From positions 1-64,000 of the forward strand of contig NZ_FNCJ01000013.1 in NCBI RefSeq assembly GCF_900100735.1: DNA of 64,000 nucleotides, written 5' to 3'. This DNA comes from Paraburkholderia phenazinium. Its GTDB lineage: Bacteria; Pseudomonadota; Gammaproteobacteria; Burkholderiales; Burkholderiaceae. The notes beneath the pieces were generated by a model, which was given only the letters and a program-made list of their open reading frames with translations, was not told the DNA's origin and made no database searches. Of the stretch, positions 1 through 8,252 are shown piece after piece (within the stretch, counting starts at the first letter, position 1; every line of letters starts with the position of its first letter). Both the position numbers and the translations under genes were made by a program.

Positions 1-15
1 CAAACTCTTCAGTTC
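1..15 (-). rRNA. rrs: 5' end of 16S rRNA gene (partial)
   Basis: On the minus strand the first 15 bases of the window read gaactgaagagtttg, the conserved start of bacterial 16S rRNA (compare AAATTGAAGAGTTTG in E. coli). The gene continues beyond the window edge. The boundary at base 15 is set by analogy with the E. coli mature 5' end; processing was not tested. The leader and promoters upstream support an intact rrn operon. Confidence 0.9.
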
Positions 16-309
16 AATTCCTGTTACTGTTTTCGGTTGTTTTACCAACCGGTCGCTCACTCAACGTACTGACGAATGATTAACCTGTCCAGAGACAGGA
101 AAACCTTCCTTTCATTACTGTGTGAGACTTGATACTTTCGCTTGTCGACAGACTCCGAAGAATCCATCATCGCGTCGCCATCAAGCGCCCACACTTATCG
201 GCTGTTAATTTTTAAAGATCGATTACGCACTCACCACCGAAACCGCACCAACTTCACCTACCCGGCACCGCTTCGTTCTGCGTCGCTGCATCAGCAGCAG
301 AGAAACGAG
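16..309 (-). promoter_or_regulatory. rrn leader with boxA-like antitermination site
   Basis: This is the transcribed leader between the proximal rrn promoter and 16S rRNA. On the minus strand, around bases 222-187, it reads gatctttaaaaattaac and then gtgtgggcgcttgatg. These resemble the boxA segment and the GUGUGGGCAC element just before E. coli 16S rRNA, which recruit Nus factors for ribosomal antitermination. Lower-complexity sequence around 20-60 probably pairs with 16S downstream sequence for RNase III processing; that is inference. No protein gene is supported here. Confidence 0.65.
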
Positions 310-338
310 ATTATGAAGAACTTTCGCTACGCCGTCAA
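310..338 (-). promoter_or_regulatory. rrn proximal promoter (P2-like)
   Basis: The minus strand carries TTGACG (-35, bases 338-333), a 17-base spacer and CATAAT (-10, bases 315-310). This is a near-consensus sigma-70 promoter pointing at the 16S gene, about 300 bases upstream of it. Confidence 0.7.
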
Positions 339-442
339 CAGGTTTTTTCAACTTCCTGAACCTGCCCACTTCGCCGAAAGCCTTGCCACTGCTGGCTCTC
401 CCGCTTCTCCGCGCTCCGTTTTCCGGAACGCGAAAGAACGAG

Positions 443-471
443 ATTCTAGCGAGCCGACCTGCAGCTTGCAA
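443..471 (-). promoter_or_regulatory. rrn distal promoter (P1-like)
   Basis: The minus strand carries TTGCAA (-35, bases 471-466), a 17-base spacer and TAGAAT (-10, bases 448-443). It lies about 130 bases upstream of the proximal promoter and starts only 20 bases after the stop codon of the upstream permease gene. Tandem P1/P2 promoters are the normal rrn arrangement. Confidence 0.6.
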
Positions 472-490
472 GCCCTATCGGGAATTTATT

Positions 491-1606
491 TCAAGGTGCC
501 TTTTGAACCGGTCGCGCGTCGTCTACAGGCGTTGCTTCGACCTCCGGCGTCAAGCTTCGAGCAGTCGAAGAACCGATCGTCCAGTCATGCAAAACGGTGT
601 AGGCAACGGCCAGCAACGTCGGTCCAATAAATACGCCAAGGAAGCCAAACGCGAACGCGCCGCCAAGAATCCCCAGCATCACCAGAATCAACGGCATGTC
701 GCTGCTCTTGCCGATCAAGATCGGCTTGATCACGTTGTCCGACATACCCACCGCGACCACACCCCAGATCACCAGGAAGATCGCCCAGCCCGTCGCGCCA
801 CCGTGGTAAAGCCAGATTGCCGCGGGCAACCAGACAATCACCGGACCGCCCGGCACCACGGAAAGGAAAAAAGTCGCCAAGCCAAGCAACGCAGGCGCCG
901 GCACGCCGGCAATCCAGCAACCGAAGCCAGCCAGCACCCCCTGCACCAGCGCGGTACCGAGAATGCCGTAGACGACGCCGCGCACGGTATTGCCTGCCAG
1001 CGCCAACAGATAATCGGCGCGCTCGCCAGTGATGCGGCGCATCCCGGCGTTCAACCATGCCGCGGCGCCCTCGCCTCCTGTATAGAAGAAGAACGCCAGC
1101 ACAATACTGAGCGCAAGCAACCCCAATCCGTGTGTCACCGCAATGGCTGCAGCCAGAATCCACTTGCCGGCCGGCGCCGCCAAGGTTCGCATCTGCGCGA
1201 TCAACTCCGAGTTGCCGCTCGTCAGATGCGCCCAGAAAGCCTCGATATTCGGACCCACCAGCGGTATCCGCCCAACCCAGTCCGGCAGCTCCGGCAACCC
1301 ATCTTCAAATAGCTTTTGCACCAGCGCGACGATCTCATGCGCATGCGCGCCGAAAGCGAACCCCGCGTAAACGAACGGCCCAAGAACCACAATCAGGATA
1401 ATGAAGACGATCAGCAATGCCGCCAGCTTGCGCCGGCCGCCGACCAGCGTGGTCAGCCTGCGATACAGCCCCCACGAGCTATAGCTGAGAATCGCCCCCC
1501 ACAGCAACGCCGTGGTGAATGGCGCCAGCACCAGTAACGAGCCGCCCACCAGCACGATCAATGCAAACACAGCGGCAAGCCGCTCGATCAATTGGTCCGA
1601 TTTCAC
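491..1606 (-). CDS. AI-2E family transporter (YdiK/PerM-like permease)
   Basis: A polytopic inner-membrane protein of 371 residues from the proposed GTG start at 1606, which has GAGGGG six bases upstream. A longer upstream frame exists but its extra residues are basic and low-complexity, so the GTG is preferred. About eight hydrophobic segments are visible: two near the N-terminus, one near residue 60-80, a soluble region near 85-150, then a dense C-terminal set. The segment with MSDNVIKPILIG followed by a Gly-rich helix is the family signature. Members export autoinducer-2 or act as ion antiporters; the substrate here cannot be told. The 3' end abuts the rrn promoters. Upstream, 1607-1895 holds no gene I can support. 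Confidence 0.85.
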   Translation of the reverse strand: MKSDQLIERLAAVFALIVLVGGSLLVLAPFTTALLWGAILSYSSWGLYRRLTTLVGGRRKLAALLIVFIILIVVLGPFVYAGFAFGAHAHEIVALVQKLFEDGLPELPDWVGRIPLVGPNIEAFWAHLTSGNSELIAQMRTLAAPAGKWILAAAIAVTHGLGLLALSIVLAFFFYTGGEGAAAWLNAGMRRITGERADYLLALAGNTVRGVVYGILGTALVQGVLAGFGCWIAGVPAPALLGLATFFLSVVPGGPVIVWLPAAIWLYHGGATGWAIFLVIWGVVAVGMSDNVIKPILIGKSSDMPLILVMLGILGGAFAFGFLGVFIGPTLLAVAYTVLHDWTIGSSTARSLTPEVEATPVDDARPVQKAP

Positions 1607-1895
1607 TATGAATCCCCTCGATTGTTTCAGACCACAACGACGCCAACGCCCGCGCTCATTGACGCAGTGCTGGAGGTCGCCTATATGGAAGTCCGTCGCG
1701 CAGCAGCCCCTACCTTGGGTCAATCAGGTGGTCCACGTCAACCCGCCGATCGGCATATAGCGCGCCGCCAAGGCCCCCTCGACCACGCCTGCGCCATGCC
1801 GCGGACAGCCCGATTCATCCAGCATCACGCGCAATTCATGGGGCGGCACAGAAAAGACTAGAATATACGGTTCTGTGCACCCCATTTCTGGATTT

Positions 1896-3110
1896 ATGCG
1901 CTCGCGAATCGCCAAACGTCTCCCCCCCGATGCCGACAAGCTTGTCGGTCTCTCGCTCGCGCTATTCGCGTCGGGCAGCCGCACCGAAGACCGCTTCTGG
2001 GAAGCGAAGCTCGATGCGCTGCTGGCCAAGATCGTCCGCAACGCCAACCAGACAACCCTGGATGCGGCGCTGGACCATCTTCAGCAGAATCATCCGGATG
2101 CCTACGGTGCGCTCGCCGACATGGCGGAAACGCATAGCGAATCGTTCATCGTCGAGCACGACGGCGTGCCGCATGAGGCATTGCTGATCGCCGCGCCCGT
2201 GCTGGCCTGGACCCGCTACGCGATCCCCTCCGGCCCGCTGAAGAGCGACGCCGCGGACGCTTTGCGCGCCCATCTGCAGGCACACGTCCTCGCCGCCGAT
2301 ACCCGCGTGGCGATGGCGCCGTTCCTGTACAGCATTGACCAGTTGCCGCGCCATCACGTCGAAACCTGGCGCATCGCGCAGCAACTTGCGCAGGCCGCGC
2401 TCGGCGGCGGCACGGCGAAAATCAACTTCGGCGAACTTCCTGAGACCTCGCCGATTCTGGCCGACCCGCGCTTCCTGCTGGCGGTGGTCGCGGCCCCCCT
2501 CGGCGCGCCAGTGTTCCGCTGGCAGGAAGAGGAGCACGGCAACCGCATCGAACGCGGCCAATGCCTCGAGCAGTGGGCCAGCCAGGGTGGCGCCAATCTG
2601 TCACTGGCTTTGCCCGGCTGCGAATTCGAGTGCCTGCTGCCGGACGCCTACTACTCGGCCTGCCGGGACGCCGATGAACGCGTGCGCCCGCATACCGTGC
2701 GCACCGCAGTACGCTACCTGTTCGACACCATCAGCGCCGCGCCGGGCGACCTGCGTGCGGTCGTCGCGGGTTTCGGCGAGCGCCGGATCGACGAATATCG
2801 CGTCGGCTTCACGCGCCGCGGCAGCAACGAGGTGATCTATGGCGTCGTCTGGCCCCTGTATGGCCGGGAGAACGGCGAATCGGGCATTGATGAAGAACCG
2901 CAAGAGACCAGCGCCGTCAACGGCCCGCTCGAAGAAATCGTCGCACTGCTGAAGGAAACCGGCGTGACCGATATCCGGCGTCATGCGGGCCGCTTCGAGC
3001 CTGAATATTGCGATGATTGCGGCGTGCCGCTATACGCCGACCCGCTCGGCGAAATCGTCCATGCGGAAATGCCGGAAGACGCCGAACCCGCACAACCGCA
3101 TTTCCACTGA
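1896..3110 (+). CDS. DUF2863 family protein, function unknown
   Basis: A soluble protein of 404 residues with no signal peptide or membrane segment. It resembles the DUF2863 family found mainly in Burkholderiales; no biochemical role is known to me. A CxxC pair (YCDDCGVPLYAD) near residue 375 looks like a small metal-binding or redox knuckle in an otherwise acidic C-terminus. Start: an ATG at 1896 is preferred to an in-frame GTG at 1875 because the family-like sequence begins there; the ribosome binding site is weak in both cases. The gene stands alone and is followed by a good terminator hairpin at 3189. Confidence 0.75.
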   Translation: MRSRIAKRLPPDADKLVGLSLALFASGSRTEDRFWEAKLDALLAKIVRNANQTTLDAALDHLQQNHPDAYGALADMAETHSESFIVEHDGVPHEALLIAAPVLAWTRYAIPSGPLKSDAADALRAHLQAHVLAADTRVAMAPFLYSIDQLPRHHVETWRIAQQLAQAALGGGTAKINFGELPETSPILADPRFLLAVVAAPLGAPVFRWQEEEHGNRIERGQCLEQWASQGGANLSLALPGCEFECLLPDAYYSACRDADERVRPHTVRTAVRYLFDTISAAPGDLRAVVAGFGERRIDEYRVGFTRRGSNEVIYGVVWPLYGRENGESGIDEEPQETSAVNGPLEEIVALLKETGVTDIRRHAGRFEPEYCDDCGVPLYADPLGEIVHAEMPEDAEPAQPHFH

Positions 3111-3188
3111 TACGCCCTGCGGCGGTCTTGCCGGCCACGGCCCTGCACCCTAGCAGGCCTGGGCGGCGAGACCGCCCGCCAGACCTCT

Positions 3189-3228
3189 ACGGCCCAATCG
3201 GCTTACGCTGATTGGGCCGTTTGCGTTT
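3189..3228 (+). terminator. rho-independent terminator after the DUF2863 gene
   Basis: An inverted repeat, ACGGCCCAATC with its mate GATTGGGCCGT, is separated by a short loop and followed by the T-rich ttgcgttt. Confidence 0.7.
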
Positions 3229-3404
3229 CCGCACGGCCGGGCGTCGGGGGTCCAGGCATGTCACTTGTCTTATGCCATCCGGCCAGGCCGTCAAAACGCA
3301 AGGAATTTGTCATCATGACGCTGGTGGCGCATCGCAATCAAACCGGCTTCCTCTGCCGCTCGCTAGCATCGCGCCATCACGATCGATTCATCTGGAGGCA
3401 TGGC

Positions 3405-4268
3405 ATGCGATTCTCGGTTCTCAACTCGGACGCGGAACGACGCGACGGACTCAAGGCACTGCTGCGGCAAATCGACCGCCAGGCGCGTTTTAATGAAGCA
3501 CAAGACTGGCGCCAGATTGACCGCGCGCTGCGCCGGCAAACGCCGGATCTGCTAGTGATCGATTGGCAGGACTGGATGTCCTCGGCCGCCATCCTCCGCT
3601 TGCTCGCCGAACACCCCGGCCTGCGGATCGCCGTGCTCACGGGCGACACCTCACCCGAATGCGTGTGCGACCTGCTCGACAAAGGGGTGCTCGGTGTCGT
3701 CCCGCGGGACACGGACCCGCGCCTCATTGTGCGGGCACTCGAAATCGTCCTGCTTGGCGGCCACTACGTTCCAGCGGGCGCGCTGGCGCTGCCGCCTCCG
3801 CCGCCGCCCGAACCCGTCCCGCGCGAACCGGAGGTTGTCGTCAACCCACCGCCCAAGCGGGCCCGGCTCGCGAGCGGCCTGTCGCCGCGTCAGGAGCAGA
3901 TCATGCGCTGCGTCCACATGGGCAGCACGAACAAGATGATCGCCCGCACGCTCGGCATCAGCGAAGGTACCGTCAAGATCCACCTGGCTAGCATCTTCCA
4001 GCAACTCGGCGCCCCTAATCGCGCCGCCGCCGTCGCCCTCTATAACGGCTGGCTGTCGGCCCAGCTCGAAGTGCTGCGCACCGATCAAAACAACCCGCCG
4101 CGACCGGTGATGGGTGAGCAGGGCGCCGTTCCGCTGCGCCGCCGCAACCAGCCGCCGTTCGCGTACCCGTTGCCGGCAAACGACGCCACGCAAGAGCAAC
4201 TGATGGCGGCAGAACCAACGACGCCATTCGGCGAACCGGTCCCGGACGAATCAACCGAACCGGAGTGA
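3405..4268 (+). CDS. LuxR/NarL-type response regulator with atypical receiver
   Basis: A transcription factor of 287 residues. Residues 1-115 form a CheY-like receiver, 120-150 a Pro-rich linker, and about 150-205 a LuxR-type helix-turn-helix (LSPRQEQIM through GTVKIHLASIFQQL). The putative phosphoacceptor is Asp53 (VIDW) and the switch Thr is Thr79, but the conserved receiver Lys is replaced by Arg101 (VVPRDTDP) and only one acidic residue, Asp9, is seen in the N-terminal pocket. An unusual 80-residue Pro-rich tail follows the DNA-binding domain. Start: ATG 3405 has GGAGG six bases upstream, so the longer frame from 3258 is rejected. No histidine kinase is adjacent. Targets are unknown. Confidence 0.8.
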   Translation: MRFSVLNSDAERRDGLKALLRQIDRQARFNEAQDWRQIDRALRRQTPDLLVIDWQDWMSSAAILRLLAEHPGLRIAVLTGDTSPECVCDLLDKGVLGVVPRDTDPRLIVRALEIVLLGGHYVPAGALALPPPPPPEPVPREPEVVVNPPPKRARLASGLSPRQEQIMRCVHMGSTNKMIARTLGISEGTVKIHLASIFQQLGAPNRAAAVALYNGWLSAQLEVLRTDQNNPPRPVMGEQGAVPLRRRNQPPFAYPLPANDATQEQLMAAEPTTPFGEPVPDESTEPE

Positions 4269-4403
4269 GCCGGGCGCAAGGCCGCTCGCTGCTGGCCGCT
4301 TGCCGGCCCGTTCGACGGGAGGGTTTGACCGCCGACAGGAAATCCGCCCTCAGTCACCGCTGGCATGGAATCCGCTCACACCTTTTTCCATCCAACGAGT
4401 AAT

Positions 4404-5087
4404 ATGAGATTTATGGGTTTCCTCTACACACCGCTTCCGCTATGGGTCGCTGTCGGTGGCTGGGTCGCCACCGCGCTGCTGCTCGCGCTCGCGCTGTGGA
4501 AAAACCCTTTCAAACGACTGCAAGACGCGACCCTTCAACACGTCTGGCTGGCGATCATCGTTGCCGTCTCGGTGCTCTGGGCCAGCAATGCATGGCTCGA
4601 CGACGGCACGGTGATGCATCTGCTCGGCGCAACGCTCGTGGTCACGCTGTTCGACTGGGGGCTCGCCCTCATCGCCATGGCCGCGGTCACTGGGCTTGCG
4701 GCGGTCGTGTTCGATGCTCCATGGCAGGGCATCGCGCTCACCTTCGTCATCTACGGTGCATTGCCAGTTGGCATCTCCGCCTTGCTGCAGCGCGCCTGCA
4801 TAGCGTGGTTGCCGCGCAACCTGTTCATGTTCATCTTCGGCCAGGGCTTTGTCTCCCCCGCCATCGCGGTCGCGCTTACGGCAGGTGCTGCGGTGGGCAC
4901 CCATATCGCCATCTCCGGTGGCTCGATGACCGTCGTACCCGTCGGTTATGCGTTCAGTGTGTTTCTGCTGGCGACTGGCGAGGCATGGTTCACCGGCATG
5001 TCCACGGCGCTGATCGCCGTCTACCGGCCGGCATGGGTCACGACATACGACGTGCGCCGTTACCGGCTAGGCGGCCCACGCATCTAG
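4404..5087 (+). CDS. CbiM-like integral membrane protein (ECF permease-like)
   Basis: A membrane protein of about 227 residues with six or seven hydrophobic helices. It resembles predicted membrane proteins annotated as energy-coupling-factor transporter permeases, related to the CbiM substrate-binding component for cobalt or nickel. The segment TVMHLLGATLVVTLFDW is the CbiM-like part. The N-terminal Met-His-rich metal motif of true CbiM (MHIxxG) is not seen, and no CbiN, CbiQ or CbiO gene is adjacent, so metal transport is doubtful. Possible starts are ATG 4365, 4404 and 4413; 4404 has a weak ACGAG upstream. The product name is therefore a family resemblance only. Confidence 0.65.
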   Translation: MRFMGFLYTPLPLWVAVGGWVATALLLALALWKNPFKRLQDATLQHVWLAIIVAVSVLWASNAWLDDGTVMHLLGATLVVTLFDWGLALIAMAAVTGLAAVVFDAPWQGIALTFVIYGALPVGISALLQRACIAWLPRNLFMFIFGQGFVSPAIAVALTAGAAVGTHIAISGGSMTVVPVGYAFSVFLLATGEAWFTGMSTALIAVYRPAWVTTYDVRRYRLGGPRI

Positions 5088-5259
5088 ACGAGGCGGCCCC
5101 GGCGCGCCAGCAACGCCAGGCGGCAATCAGTCCGCATCGCGCACGCGTAATTCGAGACTGCGTACCACGACAGGGCAAAATATTTGTGTCAGGATTGAAC
5201 TCCTTCCAGTCGTTGGGCATCTTACGTGCCTGATGTCTCAATAGCGTCTACCGAACTAG

Positions 5260-5913
5260 ATGGATCGCACCAACGTACCGCGCCGATTGCTGCGGGTGGT
5301 CGGCCGGTTAGCGGCATGTGCAGCGAGTGCCTCGCTCATGTGTGCCGCTCCCGCATTCGCCGATCAGCTCGAACAGCACAACGAACTCGTCGATAAATTC
5401 GTCAACGACATGCATGCCGACCCGCTTGTAGCGGATTGCGCCGCGCATGGCAATTTTGTCGCCAGCACCTCCACCGCTTTCGACCACGTCGAATTCCCAC
5501 CCAGCTCCTTCGATAGCGCGCACTCTTCGGTCACGCCGTGGAACGACTCGTTCGACGAAGGCAAACAGAAGGTCAAGGTCGACAACATCGTCACTGTGGA
5601 AGGGCTTGGCGTACGCCAGGACGGCAGTGGCGATCCGGCCGACCTGAAATTCCGCTGTGGCTATGTGGGCAACCAGATGCTCGCGTTTAGCTGGAACGAT
5701 CCGGTGCCGCCAGCCAAACCGCGCGCCGAGCCGTCGTCCGTCAAAGGCAAACACAAAGGAGTCAAGGGCAAGCACTCCACCGGCAACAAATCAGCTACCA
5801 AGAAGTCGCCCGGCAAGAGTTCGAAGAAAGCCACCTCGAGCAAGTCGTCATCCAGTAAATCGAGCAGCCAAAAAGCGTCGGCGAAGAAGACGTCGGCGAA
5901 GAAGCCGCAGTGA
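5260..5913 (+). CDS. secreted BspC-like protein with Lys/Ser-rich tail
   Basis: A 217-residue exported protein. A basic N-terminus and hydrophobic core end in a likely signal-peptidase site (APAFA-DQ, about residue 34). Residues 35-150 form a small conserved domain with two cysteines, recalling the BspC domain of Burkholderia exported proteins (moderate recall, not verified). Residues 155-217 are almost only Lys, Ser, Gly, Ala and Thr, like a histone H1-type tail, which could bind nucleic acid, peptidoglycan or lipopolysaccharide outside the cytoplasm. The frame remains open for 86 codons past the TGA at 5911 and runs through a 15-base tandem repeat. No partner genes are adjacent. Confidence 0.7.
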   Translation: MDRTNVPRRLLRVVGRLAACAASASLMCAAPAFADQLEQHNELVDKFVNDMHADPLVADCAAHGNFVASTSTAFDHVEFPPSSFDSAHSSVTPWNDSFDEGKQKVKVDNIVTVEGLGVRQDGSGDPADLKFRCGYVGNQMLAFSWNDPVPPAKPRAEPSSVKGKHKGVKGKHSTGNKSATKKSPGKSSKKATSSKSSSSKSSSQKASAKKTSAKKPQ

Positions 5914-5970
5914 CGCCTTGACGCATTAGCGCGCGAGGACGCAGTTGCGGCGGCCGGCGCTCGGGTGCCC

Positions 5971-6045
5971 GCCGGAACGCCCGCCACCGGAATGCCGGCC
6001 ACCGGAATGCCGGCCACCGGAATGCCGGCCACCGGAACGCCGGCC
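5971..6045 (+). repeat. 15-bp tandem repeat, five copies
   Basis: The unit accggaatgccggcc is repeated head to tail: a degenerate copy at 5971-5985, two exact copies to 6015, another to 6030, and one with a single change to 6045. It lies after the stop codon of the upstream gene, in the same frame, where it would read Pro-Ala-Thr-Gly-Met repeats. There are no spacers, so it is not CRISPR. Confidence 0.9.
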
Positions 6046-6068
6046 GATCCAAACGCTCAGACAAAAGC

Positions 6069-6107
6069 AAAGCGAGGCATGCGCTCAACGCACATGCCTC
6101 GCTTTTT
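6069..6107. terminator. bidirectional terminator between convergent genes
   Basis: A perfect 13-bp inverted repeat (AAAGCGAGGCATG with CATGCCTCGCTTT) has an 11-base loop. It is followed by TT on the plus strand and by a T-rich run on the minus strand. It lies between the convergent secreted-protein gene and the M14 carboxypeptidase gene. Confidence 0.8.
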
Positions 6108-6176
6108 GTTGCTACGAAAACCGTTACGGCGAATGCTCGTGAGCGACCCAACGCCGCTGCACCAGCATTAGCCGCG

Positions 6177-7331
6177 TCAGGCGAACCTCTCCACATGCCG
6201 CAAGATTGCCTGCAGCATCGCAGCGCCCAGCGATGCACTGCGCTCGCCATTCCAGCCTACCCGCTCATCCGGCAGATTCGCGTTGTCCTTGAACGGCATT
6301 TCGAGCGTCAGCGACAGACAACCGAATTCATTGCCGATGTATTTCGACGCCAGCTTCAGCGCATCTTCGCGATATTTGCTCGCTGCGTAGCCATACTTGT
6401 CCTGGAAGTCGGGACTCGCGTGTTTGAAGGCCTCGATAAACGCCTTCTGCTCCTCGCCCTGGCGCTCCGTAAAACCCGGCAACATTTCCGAGCCCGCCAC
6501 GAACACATACGGCAGCGCCTCGTCGCCGTGAATGTCGAAGAACAGATCGCAGCCGGTCGCATGAATGGCGTCGCGCACCAGCAGCACTTCGGGGCTGCGT
6601 GCCGCATCGGGCTCCATCCACTCGCGATTCAGATTCGCGCCGGCGGCATTGGTACGCAGATTGCCGTGCACGCTGCCATCGGGATTCATGTTCGGCACGA
6701 TGTAGAACACCGCGTGGTCGTAGAGCTTACGCGCGACCGGGTCGCCCGCCCAATCACCCCAACCGGCGAGGCGCTTCACCATGCCTTCGACGAACCATTC
6801 CGCCATTGTCTCGCCCGGATGCTGACGCGCGATGATCCAGATCTTCTTTTTCGGCGTCTCACCGGTTTGCGGCGTGCCGAGCGTGAGCAAGGACATCGGC
6901 CGGCCTTCGACGCTGAGGCCGAGTTCGGTCAGCGACGCCTGCGGCATCTGCTGCACGGCGCCCAGAAACTCCGAGTGACGCTCTTCGCTATACGGCTCGA
7001 AGTACGCGTAGTAGATACGGTCGAAGTCGGGCGTGTGGTCGATCGTCAGCACCCGGCCGTCGTACGAGGTCGGCACGCGGAACCAGTTTACGCGGTCGTA
7101 GCTCGCGGCCGCCTGATAGTCGCGCCAGCCTTCCGCGAACGCACAGTCCGCGGCGTTCTCGAAAGTCATCACGCAACGCTCGCCCTGCGCGCCGGACAGG
7201 CGGAAGTAGAACCACTGTGCAAACTCGGCGTGGCTGTCGGGCCGCACGCGCAGACGGATGTTGTCGGCCTGCTCGCAGGAAAGGACTTCGATCGCGCCTG
7301 CGTCGAAGTTGCTCGTAATGGATAGTGTCAT
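6177..7331 (-). CDS. M14-family cytosolic zinc carboxypeptidase
   Basis: A 384-residue metallopeptidase of the bacterial CCP-like M14 branch. An N-terminal beta-sandwich (about 1-120) precedes the carboxypeptidase domain. Zinc ligands are visible as His171 and Glu174 (HPGE) and His268 (DIHGDE). Substrate-site motifs NMNPDG (214-219), Arg226 and NLNRE follow, and the catalytic Glu is probably Glu344 (LTLEMPF). No signal peptide is seen, so a cytoplasmic role in trimming C-terminal residues is likely; the natural substrate is unknown in bacteria. It precedes yaaA's 3' end by 82 bases on the same strand, so it may be read with it. Confidence 0.85.
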   Translation of the reverse strand: MTLSITSNFDAGAIEVLSCEQADNIRLRVRPDSHAEFAQWFYFRLSGAQGERCVMTFENAADCAFAEGWRDYQAAASYDRVNWFRVPTSYDGRVLTIDHTPDFDRIYYAYFEPYSEERHSEFLGAVQQMPQASLTELGLSVEGRPMSLLTLGTPQTGETPKKKIWIIARQHPGETMAEWFVEGMVKRLAGWGDWAGDPVARKLYDHAVFYIVPNMNPDGSVHGNLRTNAAGANLNREWMEPDAARSPEVLLVRDAIHATGCDLFFDIHGDEALPYVFVAGSEMLPGFTERQGEEQKAFIEAFKHASPDFQDKYGYAASKYREDALKLASKYIGNEFGCLSLTLEMPFKDNANLPDERVGWNGERSASLGAAMLQAILRHVERFA

Positions 7332-7413
7332 GATGTTTTTCCCGGCTTAGGTGCCCATTGCAGTCGGTACGGTACGTTTCGCTTGCCCGCTCGAATCAGC
7401 GCTCATCTGGCGC

Positions 7414-8196
7414 TCACTCGGCAATACGCCGGCGGAATACGTAAGTCGAATCGTTCGATGCCTCGGCGTCGAACGCATAGCCCTCGCTATCGAAGCCCTG
7501 CAACTGCTCCGGCGCATCAAGGCGGTTCTCGACCGCATAGCGCGCCATCAGGCCACGGGCGCGCTTCGCGTGGAAGCTAATGATCTTGTAGCGTCCGCCC
7601 TTCCAGTCTTCGAACACCGGCGTAATCACCGGCGCGTCGAGCAATTTCGGCTTGACCGACTTGAAGTACTCACCCGATGCGCAGTTGACCAGCACCCGCG
7701 CAGCGCTCGCGTTCTTCTTTAATTGCGCATTCAGTGCCTGCGTGATGCGCTCGCCCCAGAACGCGTACAGATCCTTGCCGCGCGCATTGGCAAAGCGCGT
7801 CCCCATTTCGAGCCGGTATGGTTGCAGCAGATCGAGCGGACGCAGCAGCCCGTACAGGCCCGACAGCACGCGCACGTGCTTTTGCGCGAAGTCGAGATCG
7901 GCTGACGACAGGCTCTTCGCGTCGAATCCTTCATACACGTCGCCGTTGAACGCCAGCACCGCCTGCTTCGCATTGCTGGTGTCGAACTTGGGCGACCACT
8001 CGGCGTAACGCTGGAAGTTGAGCTGGGCGAGCGGATCGGAAATGCTCATCAGCGTGCCGATCTGCTGCGGCGACAGGCGGCGCAATCCACCGATCAATTC
8101 GGCGGCGTCATCGACAAAATCGGGGATCGTATGTTTCTTGACGTGCGGAGGGGTTTCGTAGTCGAGCGATTTCGCCGGCGACAGAACGATTATCAT
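7414..8196 (-). CDS. yaaA: peroxide stress protein YaaA
   Basis: A 260-residue protein, the usual YaaA (DUF328) length, starting MIIVLSPAKSLD. In E. coli YaaA limits intracellular free iron and DNA damage during hydrogen peroxide stress and is under OxyR control. The N-terminal SPAKSLDYE motif and the C-terminal KRARGLMARY segment (fitting the family's Lys/Arg-rich DNA-binding surface) are present. A longer in-frame upstream extension of 28 residues is rejected because the family starts at this Met. The gene is divergent from the PIN-domain gene, with 56 bases between them. I did not identify an OxyR site. Confidence 0.9.
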   Translation of the reverse strand: MIIVLSPAKSLDYETPPHVKKHTIPDFVDDAAELIGGLRRLSPQQIGTLMSISDPLAQLNFQRYAEWSPKFDTSNAKQAVLAFNGDVYEGFDAKSLSSADLDFAQKHVRVLSGLYGLLRPLDLLQPYRLEMGTRFANARGKDLYAFWGERITQALNAQLKKNASAARVLVNCASGEYFKSVKPKLLDAPVITPVFEDWKGGRYKIISFHAKRARGLMARYAVENRLDAPEQLQGFDSEGYAFDAEASNDSTYVFRRRIAE

Positions 8197-8252
8197 AGAG
8201 GCTTGCAGGCACGCCGTGCCTGGCGTTAATGACGAAAGCCAGATTGTAACGA

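Noticed and set aside
223..471. Small protein genes across the rrn leader on either strand
   Set aside because: The stretch is the rrn promoter and leader region; boxA-like and promoter elements explain it, and the frames show no coding signs.
1724..1895. A gene in the gap between the AI-2E permease and DUF2863
   Set aside because: Frames here are short, lack ribosome binding sites and show no recognisable protein.
4404..5087. Cobalt/nickel transporter component
   Set aside because: The fold resembles CbiM but the metal-binding N-terminus and partner genes (CbiN, CbiQ, CbiO) are missing, so metal transport is not claimed.
5971..6045. Possible CRISPR-like array
   Set aside because: The 15-base units are contiguous with no spacers, and no cas genes are present.
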